From Natrialba hulunbeirensis JCM 10989 (GTDB taxonomy: Archaea; Halobacteriota; Halobacteria; Halobacteriales; Natrialbaceae), in the NCBI RefSeq assembly GCF_000337575.1, contig NZ_AOIM01000009.1:207361-271360 (forward strand): DNA of 64,000 nucleotides, written 5' to 3'. The notes under the pieces were generated by a model. The model saw only the letters and a list, made by a program, of their open reading frames with translations, searched no databases and was not told where the DNA came from. Of the stretch, positions 16,978 through 25,203 are shown piece after piece. Each line of letters opens with the position of its first letter. The stretch's first letter is position 1. Position numbers and translations under genes: made by a program.

Positions 16978-17463
16978 TGGAGCGGTGGTGTCTGTGGTTG
17001 TGGCTGTTGGTGTGGTTGTGGCTGTGTCTGTGCCCGTGGCCGTCGCTGCGGTTGTGGTTGTGTCCGTGGATGCGTTCGCCTCTGTGGATCCGTCGCTGTT
17101 CGCGTCTGCGTCAGTGCCGTCGCTCCCGGTAGTGGCAGCGGTGGCGTCGTCGCCAGTGGTAGCAGCGTCGGACGCAGTATCAGTTACTGTCGATGCAGAT
17201 GAAACAGAAGCAGTGGTAGTGTCAGCGTCAGTTTCAGTAGCAATCTCAGTCTCAGTCTCAGTACTACCGCGAAGAACCGAGGCGAGACTACGTGTCCCGT
17301 ATAATTTCGCGTCCAGCCGGATCGCTCCGACTTCCTCTATCCTCCGGCGGTGAGACCGACTGCGAATCTCGTGCCATTGTACCTCGGTCTACTGTGGCAC
17401 ACGTTCTTAAGCACGTCGGCGACGGTACTTTCTGCGCCGTCACCTCACCCAGTTTGCACGACG
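16978..17463. other. Low-complexity leader upstream of leuA/cimA
   Basis: This 486-bp stretch has no gene. The first part (16981-17065) is built of GTGGTTGTGGCTGTG-like units, and 17220-17262 of CAGTCTCAGT-like units. In the leuA frame it is stop-free from 16977 back to a TAG at 17389-17391, and would encode a Thr/Ala/Asp-rich low-complexity segment, but it has no start codon. An inverted repeat GTGCCA/TGGCAC sits at 17371-17376 and 17395-17400. It could be a long 5' leader or a degenerate N-terminal extension. Confidence 0.45.
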
Positions 17464-17871
17464 TTACTCTTCGAGCAGCGCTACCTCGTCACCTGGCTCG
17501 ACACCAGCCGCAGCGCCGGCGGGTAACTCGAGTATCGTGTCTGCGTGCTCACGGGCGAAGCCGCGCCACGGGCGAAGTTGCTCGACGCGCTGGACGACGC
17601 CATCGGCGACCCAGATGACGTCGAGCGGGACGAAGACGAACAGCATGTGGACGTCGCGGGTGCTCGCGTCGTCGAAGCGGAAGGCGAGCGCGAAGTTTTC
17701 GGGGAGCGAGCGGCGGAACATGAGACCGCGAGTCTGGGCGAGCAGGGAGTCTGCGAGGTCGATCTGGGTGGCCAGCGTCGTCCGGTCGTCTGGGGATGCA
17801 ACTGAGCCGTCGGCGGCGTGAACGAGGCGCACGACTGGGCGTCGGCGTGCAACGAGCAAAAAGACTGTCAA
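17464..17871 (-). CDS. DUF192 family protein
   Basis: A 135-aa protein of the DUF192 family (small secreted or membrane-associated beta-barrel-like domain, biochemical function unknown). Family marks: LLAQTRGLMFRRSLPENFAL (~44-63), the DVHMLFVFVPLDVIWVADG block (~73-91) and a C-terminal ILELPAGAAAGVEPGDEV. The N-terminus (TVFLLVARRRPVVRLVHA) is weakly hydrophobic and might be a short signal or start artefact. It lies upstream of leuA on the same strand, but 486 bp apart. Confidence 0.8.
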   Translation of the reverse strand: MTVFLLVARRRPVVRLVHAADGSVASPDDRTTLATQIDLADSLLAQTRGLMFRRSLPENFALAFRFDDASTRDVHMLFVFVPLDVIWVADGVVQRVEQLRPWRGFAREHADTILELPAGAAAGVEPGDEVALLEE

Positions 17872-17951
17872 AACGGTGGCTGCTGACTGTGGTCGGTTGT
17901 ATCCGTGTCCGCTGGCGTCTCCGTGACGTCTCCGTGAGGTGACGGAGACCG

Positions 17952-20513
17952 TTACTCCTGGTCGCCGGTGAATTCGAAGACGTCGGCTTCGGCGTCAGTG
18001 TCTTCGTCGTCGCTGGCAGTGGTGTCTTCGGCGTTAGTCTCGTGGTCGCCGCTGCCGTCGCCGCCTTCGGGATCGTCGCTGCCGCCCGTCACGCCAGCGG
18101 ACTCAGCGGTGGCGATACTATCGCCCTCACCAGCCACCGTCGCATCGAGCAACGCCGCCTCTCCAGCGTTTGCAGCCGCATCGGTCTCGAACCGGTCGAG
18201 CGCCGCCGAAAGCGTCGTCGCCTGCTGGCTCAACTGCTGGGCCGACCCCGTCACTTCCGTCAGCGCGCTCGTCTGCTCCTCGGCAGCCGCGGCGACCGTC
18301 TCGGCCTCCGCGGTCGTCTCCTCGGAGATCGAGGCGACTTCGTCGACCATCGCGACGACCTCCTGGGTCGAGGCAGCCTGCTGTTCGGTCGCCGCCGAAA
18401 TCTCCTGCACGCCGTCGTTCGTCTCCTGAGCGTACGTGGCAATTTCCTCGAGGTCGTCCACGACGGTCGTCACGAGGTCGTTCACGCGCTCGATTTCGTC
18501 GGTCGTCTGGTCGACCTCCGTCGCGGAGCGCGCCGTCTGGGACTCGACCGCCTCGAGTCGCTCGTCGATCTGCTCTGCGGCCTCCTTGACGTCCTGGGAG
18601 AGCTCCTTGACCTCCTCGGCGACGGTACTGAAGCCGCCCGTGTCGCCGTCGCTGGCGGAACGTGAGGCCTCGATGGAGGCGTTCAGCGCGAGCATGTTCG
18701 TCTGTGCCGCGATTTCGGTAATCGTCTCCGTGAGTTCTGCAATCTGGTCGACCTGCGTCTCGAGTTCCTCGAACTCCTCGACGACTGCCTGGTGTTCGTC
18801 TTCGAGGTCCTCACAGGCGTCGATGGCTTCCTGTGCGGTGTCGCTGCCGTCGCGGCTCGTGGTGGCCGTCCGCTCGGCGAGCGTCGCGACCTGACTCGAG
18901 GAGGCCGCGATTTCTTCGGTCGTCGTCGAGAGCGTGTTGAGTTCGCTGTCGATCGACTGCAGCGACTGGTGCTGGCGGTCTGCCCCATCGGAAATCTCCT
19001 GCACCGAGGTGCTGACCTCCGCGCTTGCGGTCTGGACTTCCTCGCTGGAGGCGGTCACCTGCTCGGACGCCGTGGCGACGTCGGTCGCGAACTGCGAGAG
19101 CTGGTCGACGGTCGTCTCGAGTTCCCCGAGCATCTCGTTGAACTCGGTGGCGATGTCGGCCATCGCCTCGTTCTCGCTTTCGGGGTCCATGCGAGTGGTG
19201 AGGTCGCCGTCGGCTGCGGCCTGCATCACCGTGCTGTACTCGTCTGCCTTCTGCTCGAGATGGGTGTTGATCCGGTTGACCCGCTCGCGCTCGGCCTCGG
19301 CCTCGTCACGAGCGTCTTCGGCCTCCTGAATCGTGTTCTTGAGTTCGACGCGCATGGAGTCGAACCCGTCGTAGAGCTGACCGATGTTGTCGATCCGGTT
19401 GGACTCGAGTTCGACGTCGAGATCACCGGCTTCCATCTGCCGTGCCTTCTCAGTCAGGCGATCGACCGATGCGGCGGTGTTGCGCCCGATGATAGCCCCG
19501 AGGACGGCGATGATGAGCACGCTGGCGAGCGTGATCAGCGCGCCGAACTGGCCGATCGAGTCGACGACGCCGAGTGCCTGATCCTCGGTGGTGTGGACGA
19601 GAACGGTCCAGTCCTCGCCGGTCGTGTAGTAGCCGACGACGTAGCCACCCGGTGAGAAGTCGTACGGCTCCTGCTGGAGTGCGTCGGTCGGTGCCTCATC
19701 GAAGCGGAGAGCACCGAGTGAGTTCTCCTCGGCAGTATCGAGGAGTTCCGCGTTGCCGTACGTCTCGCCGAACGAGACGTTGTCCGGATCGCTGCCGTAG
19801 CCGAGGTAGGCGTCGTCCGCGATGATCCGCCCCTCGTCGTCGACGATGGTGACGACAGTTTCAGACTGCCAGACGGTCGGCGAGTTCGACGAGCGGTCGG
19901 CCAGGTCGAACGTCAGCACGACCGCTCGATCAGTACCGGGAATCCCGACGTAGTACGAGCGAACGGGCCGTTCGTCAAAGACGAGCGAGACATCGTCCTC
20001 GATCAGGTAGGGGTCAGTCCGCTGAACCGCGTAGGCCGAGGCCGACTCGAGTTCGTCCGTCTCTGGGAACGCGAGTTCCTCGAGGGACTCCGCACCATCG
20101 GTACCCGCGAGAATGTCACCGGAGTCGGTGCTGGTATCGACGTAGAGTGCATTGACTCTGGTGTTTTCGGGGAGTTCACTGTAGACGTCCTCGAGGTAGC
20201 CGTCTATCGCTGCGAGGTCTTCGCCATCACCACCCTGTCCCTCGTTTTGAACGGCGGAGAAGATCGGTGCCTGGGCGGTCGAGAGCAAGAGCTGGTCGTT
20301 GCGGTCGTTCCAGTTCTCGATCTCGGTTGCCTCCTGGACGGCCTGATCCTGTTGTTCGTTGAGTACCGTCTGCTCGACGGTATCGGTGATCATCGACGTT
20401 TCGACGATGCCGATGGCACCGACTGACAGTCCGATGACGAGCAGCACAATGCCAAACTTGAGCGCGTATCGTCGCCTGATAAACGACGGGACAAGTCGCC
20501 GTACTCTACTCAT
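17952..20513 (-). CDS. Methyl-accepting chemotaxis (halobacterial) transducer
   Basis: An 853-aa membrane chemoreceptor. TM1 is at ~18-40. An extracytoplasmic dCACHE-like ligand-binding region (~45-315) follows, then TM2 (~318-342), HAMP segments (~343-480), a coiled-coil signalling domain with the CheW/CheA-contact tip EIAAQTNMLALNASIEASRS (~600-620), and an acidic Gly/Asp/Glu-rich tail. Gln/Glu pairs in the flanking helices are likely methylation sites. It would sense a small molecule outside the cell and relay it to CheA; the ligand is not predictable. It is monocistronic, with no che genes nearby. Confidence 0.92.
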   Translation of the reverse strand: MSRVRRLVPSFIRRRYALKFGIVLLVIGLSVGAIGIVETSMITDTVEQTVLNEQQDQAVQEATEIENWNDRNDQLLLSTAQAPIFSAVQNEGQGGDGEDLAAIDGYLEDVYSELPENTRVNALYVDTSTDSGDILAGTDGAESLEELAFPETDELESASAYAVQRTDPYLIEDDVSLVFDERPVRSYYVGIPGTDRAVVLTFDLADRSSNSPTVWQSETVVTIVDDEGRIIADDAYLGYGSDPDNVSFGETYGNAELLDTAEENSLGALRFDEAPTDALQQEPYDFSPGGYVVGYYTTGEDWTVLVHTTEDQALGVVDSIGQFGALITLASVLIIAVLGAIIGRNTAASVDRLTEKARQMEAGDLDVELESNRIDNIGQLYDGFDSMRVELKNTIQEAEDARDEAEAERERVNRINTHLEQKADEYSTVMQAAADGDLTTRMDPESENEAMADIATEFNEMLGELETTVDQLSQFATDVATASEQVTASSEEVQTASAEVSTSVQEISDGADRQHQSLQSIDSELNTLSTTTEEIAASSSQVATLAERTATTSRDGSDTAQEAIDACEDLEDEHQAVVEEFEELETQVDQIAELTETITEIAAQTNMLALNASIEASRSASDGDTGGFSTVAEEVKELSQDVKEAAEQIDERLEAVESQTARSATEVDQTTDEIERVNDLVTTVVDDLEEIATYAQETNDGVQEISAATEQQAASTQEVVAMVDEVASISEETTAEAETVAAAAEEQTSALTEVTGSAQQLSQQATTLSAALDRFETDAAANAGEAALLDATVAGEGDSIATAESAGVTGGSDDPEGGDGSGDHETNAEDTTASDDEDTDAEADVFEFTGDQE

Positions 20514-20656
20514 TGTACTCTCCTTCTTCTAACAATTCTTATGTCTGACGAAGCTACTGTCAATTAATGTGATACGTGTTCGCACCCACCGTCAGACATG
20601 TCCCCACGTAGCGTCCGGTGGGTTCAAGCCGATTGCGACGCATTCTCGCATCGAGG

Positions 20657-21220
20657 ATGGAGCGAACGCCCAACGGTACGCCCGTCGGCGTCGACGACCC
20701 CTACGAGTTCGTGGGTGTCTGTGACTACCTTACCGGTGAGGGAACGTGTCGGTACGCTTTCAACCACTACGAGCACGATCCCGAGTTCGCCCGCGAGCGC
20801 GCACAGGAAGACTACGAGTGCCCGATCGTCGACCCCGAGACGGACGACACCTGGGCCGATTGCCCACACTTTCGCGCGCGGAACCGTGATCGCGAGTGCG
20901 TCCGCTGTGGCCTCGGCGAAAAGCGACTCGCCCACGACGATGAGCGACCACTACTCGAGGAACACCACCTGTCCTATGCCCGCGACGGCGAGACGCTCTC
21001 CCACGAGATTACGATCTACCTCTGTCGGTGGTGTCACGCCAAGGTCCACAACTCCTGGGCGCGGATCACGGACGACGCCGCGCCGGACCCCGAGGCGCTG
21101 GCCGAACTCGAAGGTCGACGCAGTCGGGAACTCGAGGAGTTGGGTTTCGAGTCGGCAGCGGAGCGGTACGGGCGAGACGACCGAGACGAACGAAACGAAC
21201 GAAACGAACGAAACGACTGA
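20657..21220 (+). CDS. HNH-like zinc-ribbon protein
   Basis: A 187-aa protein starting at ATG 20657 (MERTPNGTP); the 13 upstream in-frame codons are not conserved-looking. An N-terminal Cys-containing part (YEFVGVCDYLTGEGTCRYAF) precedes CVRCG (~96) and an HNH-like core: EEHHLSYARDG (~112) then YLCRWCHAKVH (~132). HNH domains cut or bind nucleic acid; whether this one is active is unknown. The C-terminus ends in a charged tail encoded by tandem ACGAA-type repeats (21186-21230), a likely replication-slippage product. It is divergent from the transducer gene. Confidence 0.7.
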   Translation: MERTPNGTPVGVDDPYEFVGVCDYLTGEGTCRYAFNHYEHDPEFARERAQEDYECPIVDPETDDTWADCPHFRARNRDRECVRCGLGEKRLAHDDERPLLEEHHLSYARDGETLSHEITIYLCRWCHAKVHNSWARITDDAAPDPEALAELEGRRSRELEELGFESAAERYGRDDRDERNERNERND

Positions 21221-21249
21221 AACTAACGAAACCAGCGAGGCGAGGACGG

Positions 21250-21447
21250 TTAGTCGAGAATATCGCCGACGCGTCGTGGTTCGCCCTGCAGGTTCGGCTG
21301 GTCGGCGACGATTTTGAGGACCTCGTGGTCCGTTACGTCGTAGTAGGATTTCTCCGTCGCTTCCTCGATGAGTTCTCGTTCGAGGCGAAATTCGGTGCCT
21401 TCGTAGACGACATCGACGCCGTCGTCGTCGAACGCGAGTGTTGTCAT
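21250..21447 (-). CDS. Conserved small haloarchaeal protein (DUF5800-like)
   Basis: A 65-aa soluble acidic protein from ATG 21447 (MTTLAFDDDG). It contains VVYEGTEFRLERELIEEAT and VTDHEVLKIVADQP and ends GEPRRVGDIL. The longer in-frame extension to 21537 would overlap the divergent gene and is rejected. I recall this pattern as a small haloarchaeal family of unknown function; the DUF number is from memory. Confidence 0.65.
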   Translation of the reverse strand: MTTLAFDDDGVDVVYEGTEFRLERELIEEATEKSYYDVTDHEVLKIVADQPNLQGEPRRVGDILD

Positions 21448-21572
21448 GATCTGCCCTATGCCGTGGGGGGTGTAAAAGGAACCGGACCGACGGTCTCCGG
21501 TTCGTATTGCCGGCCGCCTCGGAGTGATGGCACACAAACAGGAGTCAGACGGACGGCAGACGACGCGCGAGG

Positions 21573-21579
21573 TTTATTA
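21573..21579 (+). promoter_or_regulatory. TATA box fixing a leaderless GTG start
   Basis: TTTATTA lies 26 bp upstream of GTG 21599, the standard spacing for haloarchaeal leaderless transcripts. This argues against the earlier in-frame starts at 21524 and 21527. Confidence 0.55.
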
Positions 21580-21598
21580 CCGGCCACCCATATTGGAT

Positions 21599-22468
21599 GT
21601 GAGTGTGGCCGGACATAGGGATCCGCTCGACGAACTCGTCGTCCCTGACGGGACCGAAGCCAAGGAAGTCGCCCTCGAGACCGACGGAGACGTGCTTATC
21701 GGGAGTCGCTCGACGATCGAGTTCGGCGTGCGCGGACGCAACGTGCTCGCCGGCGAAAACGTCACCGTCGACGGCGAGATCGAAGCCGAGGGCGACTGCC
21801 GACTCGACATGTGGTGTGACGTCGCGGAGAACGTCCTCGTCGGTCAAGACGCCTACATCGGCGAACGGGTCCACATCGCCGGCGAACTGAAGGTTGCAGG
21901 CGACCTCGACATCGGTGACGACGTCGACATCGAGGAAGGATTCGAGGCCAACGGCTGGATCGTCATCCGGAACCCGATGCCGACGATCGTCCTCATGTTC
22001 GTCTACCTCAAACACCTGCTTTTGATCGGCGAAGAGGATACCGCCCAGCGACTCATCTCCGAACTCGTCGACGAAGACGACGACGAGGACGACCCCGAGA
22101 CCGACCCGCTCGTCATCCCGCGCAACGCGACCGTCGGCGACGACGCCTGGCGCGTCTCGACGCCCGCAACGCTTGGCGACGACTGTCGACTCCACGGCAA
22201 CGTCCGCGCCGAAACGATCGATGTCGGCAGCGAGTGCAACGTGTTCGGTAGCCTCCGCGCCCGCGGCGACGTCACCGTCGGCGAGGAAACACGCATCCAC
22301 GGCGACCTGACCACCCGCGAGGGCGACGTCGTGCTCACCGACGACGCACGCGTGCTCGGCGACGTCTCCTGTGCCAACCTCGAACTCGGCCCCGGTGCCG
22401 AAATCGACGGCACGATTCGCGCCGACGGCGAGATCACGATGGACACTGGCGAACGCGAACTCGAGTAA
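21599..22468 (+). CDS. Bactofilin-like polymer-forming protein
   Basis: A 289-aa protein made of two right-handed beta-helix blocks of short repeats (VLIGSRSTIEFGVRGRNVLAG..., VLVGQDAYIGERVHIAGELK; then TLGDDCRLHGNVRAETIDV and further G-D-V-x-V repeats to the end). Between them is a membrane-like segment (WIVIRNPMPTIVLMFVYLKHLLLIG, ~118-142) and an acidic linker EDDDEDDPE. The repeats match the polymer-forming cytoskeletal (CcmA/bactofilin) fold, so it may assemble into filaments, possibly at the membrane. GTG 21599 is chosen from TATA spacing. It is monocistronic and divergent from the DUF5800-like gene. Confidence 0.75.
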   Translation: MSVAGHRDPLDELVVPDGTEAKEVALETDGDVLIGSRSTIEFGVRGRNVLAGENVTVDGEIEAEGDCRLDMWCDVAENVLVGQDAYIGERVHIAGELKVAGDLDIGDDVDIEEGFEANGWIVIRNPMPTIVLMFVYLKHLLLIGEEDTAQRLISELVDEDDDEDDPETDPLVIPRNATVGDDAWRVSTPATLGDDCRLHGNVRAETIDVGSECNVFGSLRARGDVTVGEETRIHGDLTTREGDVVLTDDARVLGDVSCANLELGPGAEIDGTIRADGEITMDTGERELE

Positions 22469-22615
22469 GGCCCGACCGACTGGGTCCAGATTTTCCTGCC
22501 CGCGGTCGGCGTACTGTCTCGCAGACGGATTCTCACCCCCAGTCTTAATAGCAGCACTGTGGATACGCGAGATGAGCATGCGAATGACAATCATACAACA
22601 GAGACGGAGGCGCGT

Positions 22616-23518
22616 ATGCGGTCCGTCGTCCTGACCAAGGGCGTCCCGGACTTCTCGGACGGTGCCGTCTCGTTCGACGAGGACGGCCACCTGGAGCGCG
22701 GGAAGACACCGACGGTGATGAACCCGAACGACGCGTTCGCACTCGAGGCGGCCCTGCAGACGCGGGTCCGCCACGGCGGCCACGTCTCGGGGATGAGTAT
22801 GGGGCCGCCGGGCTATGCGCAGGTACTCGAGGAGGCGATGGAAGCGGTGTACACCGACGACAGCTACCTCCTTTCGGACCGGGAGCTCGCCGCCTCGGAC
22901 ACGTGGGCGACGGCGATCACGCTCAGTGCGGGCATCGAGACCTATCAGGAGGAGATCGGCGACGTCGACCTGCTCTTTGCGGGGTTCAAGACGGCGGACG
23001 GCGAGACGGGCCAGACCGGGCCGCAGACGGCGTGGGCGCTCGACTGGCCGATCGTTACGCACGTCATCGCGCTCGATATCGACCCGGACGAGCGTCTGCT
23101 CCGCGCGAAGCGACTGGTCGAGGGCGACGTCGACGAGATTGAGACGGTCGAAGCACCGCTGCCGTGTATGGTCGTTACGGACCCCGAGTTCGAGCCGACC
23201 TACCGGAAGGCCTCGCACCGACTCACTCACAAGCGACTCCGCGAGGAGACCCAGAACCGTGCGGCCGCCCACGATCGGCACCTGACCACGTGGGATCACG
23301 AGGATCTGAATCTGGATCCGGACTACATCGGCCTCGACGGCTCGCCGACGATCGTCTCCTCGGTCGACCCGATCCCAAAGGCACCCTCTGAGCGGGAGGC
23401 GACGATGGTCGATCCCGGCGATTCGGAGGGGATGAACGAACTCCTTGGGGAGTTCCAGCCCTACGCGGCGGCGACGAACGGTGCAGACGGACCGAACGCA
23501 GCGGAGGGAGGTGACTAA
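22616..23518 (+). CDS. etfB: Electron transfer flavoprotein beta subunit (FixA/EtfB)
   Basis: A 300-aa beta subunit of the ETF heterodimer, starting at ATG 22616 (MRSVVLTKGVPD). It shows the ETF-beta fold landmarks: N-terminal MRSVVLTKG strand, NPNDAFALEAAL (~40), the GVSGMSMGPPGY loop region (~58) and DLLFAGFKTADGETGQTGPQTAWAL (~120) that contacts AMP/FAD. It is the first gene of etfB-etfA-fixCX and is separated from etfA by two bases. Fix-type ETFs pass electrons from NADH or acyl-CoA dehydrogenases to FixC and quinone, with possible bifurcation to ferredoxin. Confidence 0.9.
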   Translation: MRSVVLTKGVPDFSDGAVSFDEDGHLERGKTPTVMNPNDAFALEAALQTRVRHGGHVSGMSMGPPGYAQVLEEAMEAVYTDDSYLLSDRELAASDTWATAITLSAGIETYQEEIGDVDLLFAGFKTADGETGQTGPQTAWALDWPIVTHVIALDIDPDERLLRAKRLVEGDVDEIETVEAPLPCMVVTDPEFEPTYRKASHRLTHKRLREETQNRAAAHDRHLTTWDHEDLNLDPDYIGLDGSPTIVSSVDPIPKAPSEREATMVDPGDSEGMNELLGEFQPYAAATNGADGPNAAEGGD

Positions 23519-23520
23519 TC

Positions 23521-25203
23521 GTGGCACTCGATCCGGACGACTACTCGGTCGACGAACTGCGCGAGGAACTGGATACAATCGACGAGACCGACGAACTACA
23601 GGCGGTTCTCGAGGCCGAACAGGCGGGACGAGACCGGAAGACGGCTCGGGAAGCGGTCCACCGGCGACTCGAAGCTGTCGGTGCGGACGTCGCTGGCAGT
23701 GATGAAAGCAGCGACGGCGTCGAGGAGGGGACGGAAACCGAAGGCGAGTACGAGGAGACGAAAGAGACGGTCGGCGACGAGGCGGAAGGTGAGCCGGTCG
23801 ACGAGGTCGATGACGAGGACGAACCGGCCGCTGACGACGAGGACGCCGCGGGAGAAGCCGACGGACCCCAGACCCGCGACAAGAAACACGTCCGCGCGCT
23901 CGCCGATGGCCACTACGAGGACATGTGGGTCTTCTGTGAGACCCAGCAGGGCGAACTACTCGAGGTCTCTCGAGAAATGCTCGGCAAGGCGCGCGAACTG
24001 ATGGACCAGTTCGCCGAGGACTACGGGGTCTCCGCGAGCGAAGCGAGCGTAGGCTCGGAAGACGGAACGTCTTCCGGTGACGAGGAGCGCGTCGTCGCCT
24101 TCCTCATGGGCGACGACTGCGAAGGACTCGCCGAGGAGTGTATCGCTTACGGCGCTGACGTTGCGGTCTACCACGATGACCATAGGTTGGAACGGTTCCT
24201 GCACAAACCCTACACCGAAATTTCAGCGCACATGGCCCGCGGCGAGGGCACCGTCGAGAGCACCAACTGGCGCGAGTACGACAAGCCGCGCTACATCCTG
24301 TTCCCGGCGACGAACAACGGACGGGACCTCTCGGCGAAGGTGCAGGCCGAACTCGACTCCGGTCTCGCCTCGGACTGTTCTGACCTCTTCATCGAGGAGA
24401 ACGAGGTCTCAAATCCCGTCAAGACTGGCGAGCCTGGCGTCAAGAAGACCTTTGAGAAGGTCCTGCACATGAAGCGACCCGATTTCTCGGGCTTCGAGTA
24501 CTCGACGATCCTCTGTCTGGACAACCCCGGTCGGGAGTTCCACCCGCAGGGCGCATCGATCATCCCCGGCAGTTTCGACCCAATCGAACCCGACCACGAC
24601 CGTGACGGACTCGTGATCGAACACGACATGGAACTGGACGAGGACTGGTTCCGCGTCGAGATCACGGAGTACGACCAACTCGAGGCCGGCGTCGATCTGA
24701 CGGGCCACGACGTGGTCGTCTGTCTCGGTCGCGGCATTGCGGACGACCCCACTGAGGGGATAGAACTCAGCCTCGATCTGGTTGACGCCTTCGAGGACGC
24801 CGAACTCGGCATTACGCGGGGGATCGTCACCTCCTCCTACCAGTTCGACGGTCACGTCGAGCAGTACGCGAAGGAGGAGCGCCAGATCGGCGAGACGGGA
24901 CAGGTCGTCGCGCCCGACCTCTACGTCGCAGCCGGCGTGTCGGGTGCCGTCCAGCACAAGGTCGGGATGGACGAATCGGATACCATCGTCTCGATCAATA
25001 CTGACCCCGACGCGCGCATTCGGGACTTTAGCGACTACTTCGTTGAGGGCGACCTCTTCGAGGTTCTCCCCGAACTTACCGACGCAGTCGAGTCGGGTGA
25101 GCTGGCACCCGAAGCGGTCGCGGACGGGAGCGGCGACGGGTCGGAGGACAGCGAGCCAGATGCCGGTGCTGACACTACAACTGGAGGTGAGACCGATGAC
25201 TGA
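23521..25203 (+). CDS. etfA: Electron transfer flavoprotein alpha subunit (FixB/EtfA)
   Basis: A 560-aa alpha subunit from GTG 23521, long for the family because of a ~120-residue very acidic N-terminal region. The ETF-alpha core begins at HVRALADGHYEDMWVFCE (~122). The C-terminal FAD domain has GRGIADDPTEGIEL (~405), GITRGIVTSSYQFDG (~430), QIGETGQVVAPDLYVAAGVSGAVQHKVGM (split at ~455-482) and INTDPDARIRDFSDYFVEGD. It overlaps fixC by 8 bases, so the three are probably one operon. The acidic extension may be a haloadaptation or an added docking part. Confidence 0.92.
   Translation: MALDPDDYSVDELREELDTIDETDELQAVLEAEQAGRDRKTAREAVHRRLEAVGADVAGSDESSDGVEEGTETEGEYEETKETVGDEAEGEPVDEVDDEDEPAADDEDAAGEADGPQTRDKKHVRALADGHYEDMWVFCETQQGELLEVSREMLGKARELMDQFAEDYGVSASEASVGSEDGTSSGDEERVVAFLMGDDCEGLAEECIAYGADVAVYHDDHRLERFLHKPYTEISAHMARGEGTVESTNWREYDKPRYILFPATNNGRDLSAKVQAELDSGLASDCSDLFIEENEVSNPVKTGEPGVKKTFEKVLHMKRPDFSGFEYSTILCLDNPGREFHPQGASIIPGSFDPIEPDHDRDGLVIEHDMELDEDWFRVEITEYDQLEAGVDLTGHDVVVCLGRGIADDPTEGIELSLDLVDAFEDAELGITRGIVTSSYQFDGHVEQYAKEERQIGETGQVVAPDLYVAAGVSGAVQHKVGMDESDTIVSINTDPDARIRDFSDYFVEGDLFEVLPELTDAVESGELAPEAVADGSGDGSEDSEPDAGADTTTGGETDD

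Noticed and set aside
16928..17353. A plus-strand frame rich in Val/Ser/Ala
   Set aside because: It follows the low-complexity repeat of the leuA leader and shows no protein motif.
21545..23578. A 677-codon minus-strand frame
   Set aside because: Antisense to the bactofilin and etfB genes, with composition of a shadow frame (Arg/Val-rich).
24782..25195. An N-terminal extension of fixC
   Set aside because: The frame is open by chance inside etfA; the FAD-binding start is at 25196 with an 8-base overlap.
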